A stretch of 64,000 bases of DNA from SW4 sp042466115 (GTDB lineage: Bacteria; Pseudomonadota; Alphaproteobacteria; Rhodobacterales; Rhodobacteraceae). Below are positions 60,891-64,000 of the stretch, in pieces; the stretch's first letter is position 1, and every line of letters begins with the position of its first letter. The translations under genes were made by a program, and so were the position numbers. The DNA is taken from NCBI RefSeq assembly GCF_042466115.1, contig NZ_JAXHBQ010000001.1, positions 3,149,350-3,213,349 on the forward strand, given 5' to 3'. A model generated the notes under the pieces. The model saw nothing but the letters and a program-made list of their open reading frames with translations, was not told the DNA's origin and searched no databases.

Positions 60891-60971
60891 TTAGCGGCCG
60901 CACTTCATGTTGCGCGCGCCACCTTCCATCCGGCGCCAGAGGGTGATCCAAGCAGGGCCGCCGGTTGTCAT
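60891..60971 (-). CDS. 26-residue ORF between kynU and kynA
   Basis: Read directly from the bases: ATG at 60971-60969, TAA at 60893-60891. The start overlaps the kynU stop as ATGA. The product contains two tryptophans (AWITLW), then a strongly basic part RRMEGGARNMKCGR. The spacing, coupling and codon choice support translation. I recognise no family. It might be a small structural or regulatory peptide of the kynurenine operon; a Trp-sensing leader role is a speculative alternative. Confidence 0.5.
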   Translation of the reverse strand: MTTGGPAWITLWRRMEGGARNMKCGR

Positions 60972-62164
60972 GTCACGGTCTGCCTTGCGTGATATTCCGG
61001 CGCATCCCACAGCCGGTTGCCCATCACATCGGCGATCACCGCCACGGCGGCGTCCACGTCTGCGGCGTCGATATAAAGCGGCGTGAAGCCGAACCGCATG
61101 ATGTCGGGCGCGCGAAAGTCGCCGATCACGCCGCGCGCGATCAGGGCTTGCATGGCGGCGTAGCCATCGGCGAATTTGAACGACACTTGCGACCCGCGCT
61201 GGGCGGCCTCACGCGGGCTGGCCAGTGTCAGCATCGGGCAGGCGGCCTCGACCCCTGCGATGAACTGCTCACACAGGGCAATGGACTGCGCGCGCACATC
61301 GTCCATCGTGGTCATATCCCAGATATCGAGCGCGGTTTCCAAGGCTGCCAGTGCCAGAACCGGCGGTGTGCCGACCCGCATCCGTTCGATCCCCGCGCCG
61401 GGGCGATAGTCCAGATCGAATGCAAAGGGCGCATCATGGCCCAGCCAGCCCGACAGGGCAGGACGCACCTGATCGGCGTGGCGCGGGGCCACATAAATGA
61501 AGGCGGGCGCGCCGGGGCCGCCGTTCAGATATTTATAGGTGCAGCCCACAGCGAAATCCGCGCCAGCCCCCGCCAGATCAACCGGTGTGGCCCCCGCCGT
61601 ATGCGCCAGATCCCAGACCGTGAGCGCGCCCACGCTATGCGCCTTGGCAGTCAGTGCCTTCATATCGTGCAGGCGGCCCGTGCGGTAATCGACCTCGGTA
61701 ATCAGGGTCACAGCAACACTTTCGTCGATACTGTCCGCCACATCCTCGGGGGCGACGACGCGCAATTCATGGCCGCGGCCCAATGATTTGATCAGCCCTT
61801 CGGCCATATAAAGATCGGACGGAAAGTTGCCGCTGTCGGACAGGATCACGCGGCGGTCGAGGTTCAGTTCAAGGGCCGATGCCAGCGCCTGATAGACCTT
61901 GATCGACAGGGTATCGCCCATCACCACATGGCCCGCCTCGGCCCCGGTCAGCCGCGCGATCCGGTCGCCCACAGCGGTCGGTTGCGCCATCCATCCCGCC
62001 TTGTTCCAGCCAGTGATCAGCATCTCGCCCCATTCGTCCTTGATGACATGGGCCATTTTATTGGCGGCGGCGCGGGGCAGAGGGCCAAGGGAATTGCCGT
62101 CCAGATAAATGACCCCGTCGGGCAAGCGAAACATGGCCTTGGTCGCGGCGAAATCGGTTGGCAT
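60968..62164 (-). CDS. kynU: kynureninase
   Basis: A pyridoxal-phosphate enzyme that cleaves kynurenine to anthranilate and alanine. 398 residues with YLDGNSLGPLPRAA, SGNFPSDLYMAEGL, VWDLAHTAGATPVDL and the PLP-lysine region GCTYKYLNGGPGAPAFIY, all in place. ATG 62164 (MPTDFAATKAMF) has AGAGGA upstream and is preferred to an in-frame start 24 codons earlier. It heads an operon with the 26-codon ORF and kynA. Confidence 0.95.
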   Translation of the reverse strand: MPTDFAATKAMFRLPDGVIYLDGNSLGPLPRAAANKMAHVIKDEWGEMLITGWNKAGWMAQPTAVGDRIARLTGAEAGHVVMGDTLSIKVYQALASALELNLDRRVILSDSGNFPSDLYMAEGLIKSLGRGHELRVVAPEDVADSIDESVAVTLITEVDYRTGRLHDMKALTAKAHSVGALTVWDLAHTAGATPVDLAGAGADFAVGCTYKYLNGGPGAPAFIYVAPRHADQVRPALSGWLGHDAPFAFDLDYRPGAGIERMRVGTPPVLALAALETALDIWDMTTMDDVRAQSIALCEQFIAGVEAACPMLTLASPREAAQRGSQVSFKFADGYAAMQALIARGVIGDFRAPDIMRFGFTPLYIDAADVDAAVAVIADVMGNRLWDAPEYHARQTVT

Positions 62165-62279
62165 GGCGGGTCCTCTGCTAAGATCGCCGCAGCCTATCCC
62201 AGTCAGACAGCGGTGCAATGGTATTTGACCACGCATTCAGAACATGGAATGTGTTGTGCAGCAAACCGGAGGACACGTC

Positions 62280-63230
62280 ATGAGATTTTGGACCGCACCC
62301 GTTGTAATGGCGCTGCTTGCCGCGCCCGCTTTCGCCAACGAGGAAATCGCCGACAAATACCCCCAGTCCGAGCTTTACGATAGCCCGGTCGAGGTGATCC
62401 CGCATGTGTTTTCCGCCATCGGCGCGACCGCCCCGCCGACCTATGAAAACGCGGGCCACAATAACAATCTGTCGTTTGTCGTGACGGGCGCGGGTGTTGT
62501 CGTGGTGAACGGCGGGGCATCAGCGCGCCTTGCTGCCGCCCTGCATGAAGAAATCAAACGCGTGACCGACCAGCCCGTTGTCCTTGTGATCAACGAAAAC
62601 GGACAGGGCCATGCGGTTTTGGGCAATTCATACTGGGCCGATCAGGGTGTTGATATTCTGGCGCATGTGGATGCCATCCACGAGGTTGCGGAAAACGGCG
62701 ATTTCATTCTGCAAGGCATGCAGGCCTATAACCGCGAACGCGCCGAAGGCACCCGTGTGGCCATTCCCAACCTGTCGTTCACGGATCGCTATGATGTGAC
62801 CATCGGCGATGTAAGCTTTGAAATCCTGCACCTTGGGCCCGCGCATGGGCCGGGCGACACGCAGGTCTGGATCCCGCAGTGGGACATCATGATCGCGGGC
62901 GACATTGCCTTTCATGAACGCATGCCGCCGATCTTTGCCGACACCTGCACAAGCTGCTGGATCGACACCTGGGAAAATGCGCTTGAACCGCTTGCGCCCA
63001 CCTATGTGATCCCCGGACACGGGCACCCGACGAACCTTGCGCAAGTGCGCCGCTACACGCGCGACTATCTGGTCGATCTGCGCGCCAAGATTGGCGAACA
63101 CATCGACGCGGGTGGGGACCTGACCGATGCCTACTATGTGGATCAGTCCAATTGGGAGATGCTTGATACATTCGAGGAACTTGCCACCAAGAACGCAGGC
63201 CGTGTTTACGAAGAAATGGAATGGGAGTAG
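62280..63230 (+). CDS. exported metallo-beta-lactamase-fold protein lacking HxHxDH
   Basis: A 316-residue exported protein with a signal peptide (1-19, AFA-NEE). The later metal-site elements of the MBL fold are present: His189 in LGPAHGPGD, Asp208 in IAGDIAFHERMPP and His247 in VIPGHGHP. The first motif, normally HxHxDH, is replaced: the aligned stretch is NENGQGHAVLGN (105-116). Thus only a single or altered metal site is likely. Architecture resembles the SoxH/quinoprotein-relay-type MBL proteins. Divergent from kynU; function unknown. Confidence 0.82.
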   Translation: MRFWTAPVVMALLAAPAFANEEIADKYPQSELYDSPVEVIPHVFSAIGATAPPTYENAGHNNNLSFVVTGAGVVVVNGGASARLAAALHEEIKRVTDQPVVLVINENGQGHAVLGNSYWADQGVDILAHVDAIHEVAENGDFILQGMQAYNRERAEGTRVAIPNLSFTDRYDVTIGDVSFEILHLGPAHGPGDTQVWIPQWDIMIAGDIAFHERMPPIFADTCTSCWIDTWENALEPLAPTYVIPGHGHPTNLAQVRRYTRDYLVDLRAKIGEHIDAGGDLTDAYYVDQSNWEMLDTFEELATKNAGRVYEEMEWE

Positions 63231-63233
63231 GGG

Positions 63234-63287
63234 GTGGGTTGAAACCCACCTTACAGGGCTTGCACGTAAGGTGGGTCTTGACCCACG
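63234..63287. repeat. REP-like repeat pair, copy D
   Basis: Two units in opposite orientation, GTGGGTTGAAACCCACC at 63234-63250 and GGTGGGTCTTGACCCACG at 63270-63287, in the short gap between the MBL-fold gene and the methyltransferase-like gene. Arrangement matches copy C, including the TTACA...GTAAG spacer sides. May act as mRNA-stabilising or bidirectional terminator structure. Confidence 0.78.
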
Positions 63288-63306
63288 CATCTGATTGGAC
63301 AGGCTG

Positions 63307-63756
63307 ATGAAATGGATTGATATGCCCCCCGTCTGGCTTTTGGCAGCAGCTGTGACGACTTGGTTCATCGGCCAAGCTGCGCCGTTGGGGCTGACCTTTG
63401 GCGGCGCCTGGGCCGATTTCGCGGGCGGTATCTGCATTGGCGGCGGGTTGATCCTCATGCTGCTGGCGATCACGGAAATGCGCAAGCGCCGCACGACGGT
63501 CATTCCGCACCGGGATGCGGATGCGCTTGTGACCTCGGGCATCTTCAAACGCTCGCGCAATCCGATCTATCTGGGGGATGCGCTGATCCTGCTGGGGTTG
63601 ATCCTGCGCTGGGACGCGCCATTGGCCCTGCCACTGGTGCCGGTCTTTGTCTGGGTGATCGAACGGCGCTTTATCATCCCTGAAGAAAACCGCCTGCGCA
63701 CCAAATTCCGGCAGGACTTTTACCGCTACACCGAAAAGACCCGCCGCTGGGTATGA
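63307..63756 (+). CDS. isoprenylcysteine carboxyl-methyltransferase-like membrane protein
   Basis: A 149-residue protein with three to four membrane segments and a C-terminal motif typical of the ICMT/PEMT class: GIFKRSRNPIYLGDALILLG, then RFIIPEENRLRTKF and YRYTEKTRRW. These correspond to the S-adenosylmethionine-binding RNP.Y.G and E..L...F..Y elements. Start ATG 63307 is chosen over TTG 63295. A phospholipid or protein methyl acceptor is unknown. Confidence 0.85.
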   Translation: MKWIDMPPVWLLAAAVTTWFIGQAAPLGLTFGGAWADFAGGICIGGGLILMLLAITEMRKRRTTVIPHRDADALVTSGIFKRSRNPIYLGDALILLGLILRWDAPLALPLVPVFVWVIERRFIIPEENRLRTKFRQDFYRYTEKTRRWV

Positions 63757-63872
63757 CGGTGGGCGGACCTGAACTGTTAGCGCTTAGGGTGTGGTTCGCG
63801 CCGCGATTGCCTTGTGAATCTCCCAACCAGCCGCTAACCAAACGTGACTGCTTTCACCAAGGGGGATGATCC

Positions 63873-64000
63873 GTGAAAATCGGTGCACCAAAGGAAACTT
63901 ACGAGGGCGAGAACCGTGTGGCGATGACACCGGCCTCGGCCCTTGATCTGCAAAAACTCGGCTATGATTGTGTGATCGAAACGGGGGCAGGGGCCGCCGC
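63873..64000 (+). CDS. pntA: NAD(P) transhydrogenase subunit alpha, 5' part
   Basis: The N-terminus of a protein running past the window edge. GTG 63873 with a GGGGGA ribosome-binding site six bases upstream opens KIGAPKETYEGENRVAMTPA and LQKLGYDCVIETGAGAA, the characteristic start of PntA; alanine dehydrogenases share the fold, but PntA fits better. It couples hydride transfer from NADH to NADP+ to proton translocation with PntB. Only 42 residues are visible. Confidence 0.88.
   Translation, partial: MKIGAPKETYEGENRVAMTPASALDLQKLGYDCVIETGAGAA

Overview
The window is a high-GC chromosomal segment of a marine-type alphaproteobacterium, almost certainly Rhodobacterales (Roseobacter/Loktanella/Yoonia-like). 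Support comes from the murC-(DUF2484)-murB-ddl-ftsQ-ftsA-ftsZ order, FtsZ with a long linker, the aerobic cobaltochelatase pair CobS/CobT, a very large RTX protein with a C-terminal Hint domain, and the gene content overall. I saw no rRNA, tRNA, CRISPR array or intact insertion sequence.

Layout. 1-12000: cell wall and division cluster (3' end of murC, six small overlapping envelope ORFs, murB, ddl, ftsQ, ftsA, ftsZ), then lpxC, bamD and recN. 12300-21000: a PAS/LuxR/hydrolase fusion regulator, a ClC-type anion transporter, DUF427, an M24 aminopeptidase P, cobT and cobS. 21100-24700: ECF sigma factor, overlapping anti-sigma factor, fasciclin protein and Tat-exported MsrB, then two small membrane proteins. 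24700-33800: J-domain protein, BolA, DUF4177, cytochrome c, GatB, two related SLT-like proteins, two small membrane proteins, PepN and a 55-residue DUF2256 protein. 33890-37330: malate synthase G, a GlcG/HbpS-like protein and a class-I glutamine-amidotransferase-like hydrolase.

37400-49900 looks like an inserted carbohydrate or polyol catabolic island: Gfo/Idh/MocA dehydrogenase, GMC oxidoreductase, a cytoplasmic winged-helix/solute-binding-protein fusion regulator (apparently frameshifted near its N-terminus), a zinc alcohol dehydrogenase, an RbsB-type binding protein, two permeases, an RbsA-type ATPase and a second Gfo/Idh/MocA protein. The island is flanked by decayed, gene-poor DNA, including a fragment of a dihydrolipoyl dehydrogenase. 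An 11-bp motif is shared by its two divergent promoter regions and is a candidate operator.

49900-64000: HemG-like flavodoxin, D-lyxose isomerase, the 1672-residue RTX-Hint protein, a two-subunit molybdenum hydroxylase divergent from a TetR regulator, a kynU - 26-codon ORF - kynA operon for tryptophan degradation, a metallo-beta-lactamase-fold protein lacking the canonical HxHxDH motif, an isoprenylcysteine-methyltransferase-like membrane protein, and the start of pntA. A palindromic REP-like repeat occurs at four loci; one copy contains the malate synthase stop codon and another lies inside that gene's reading frame.
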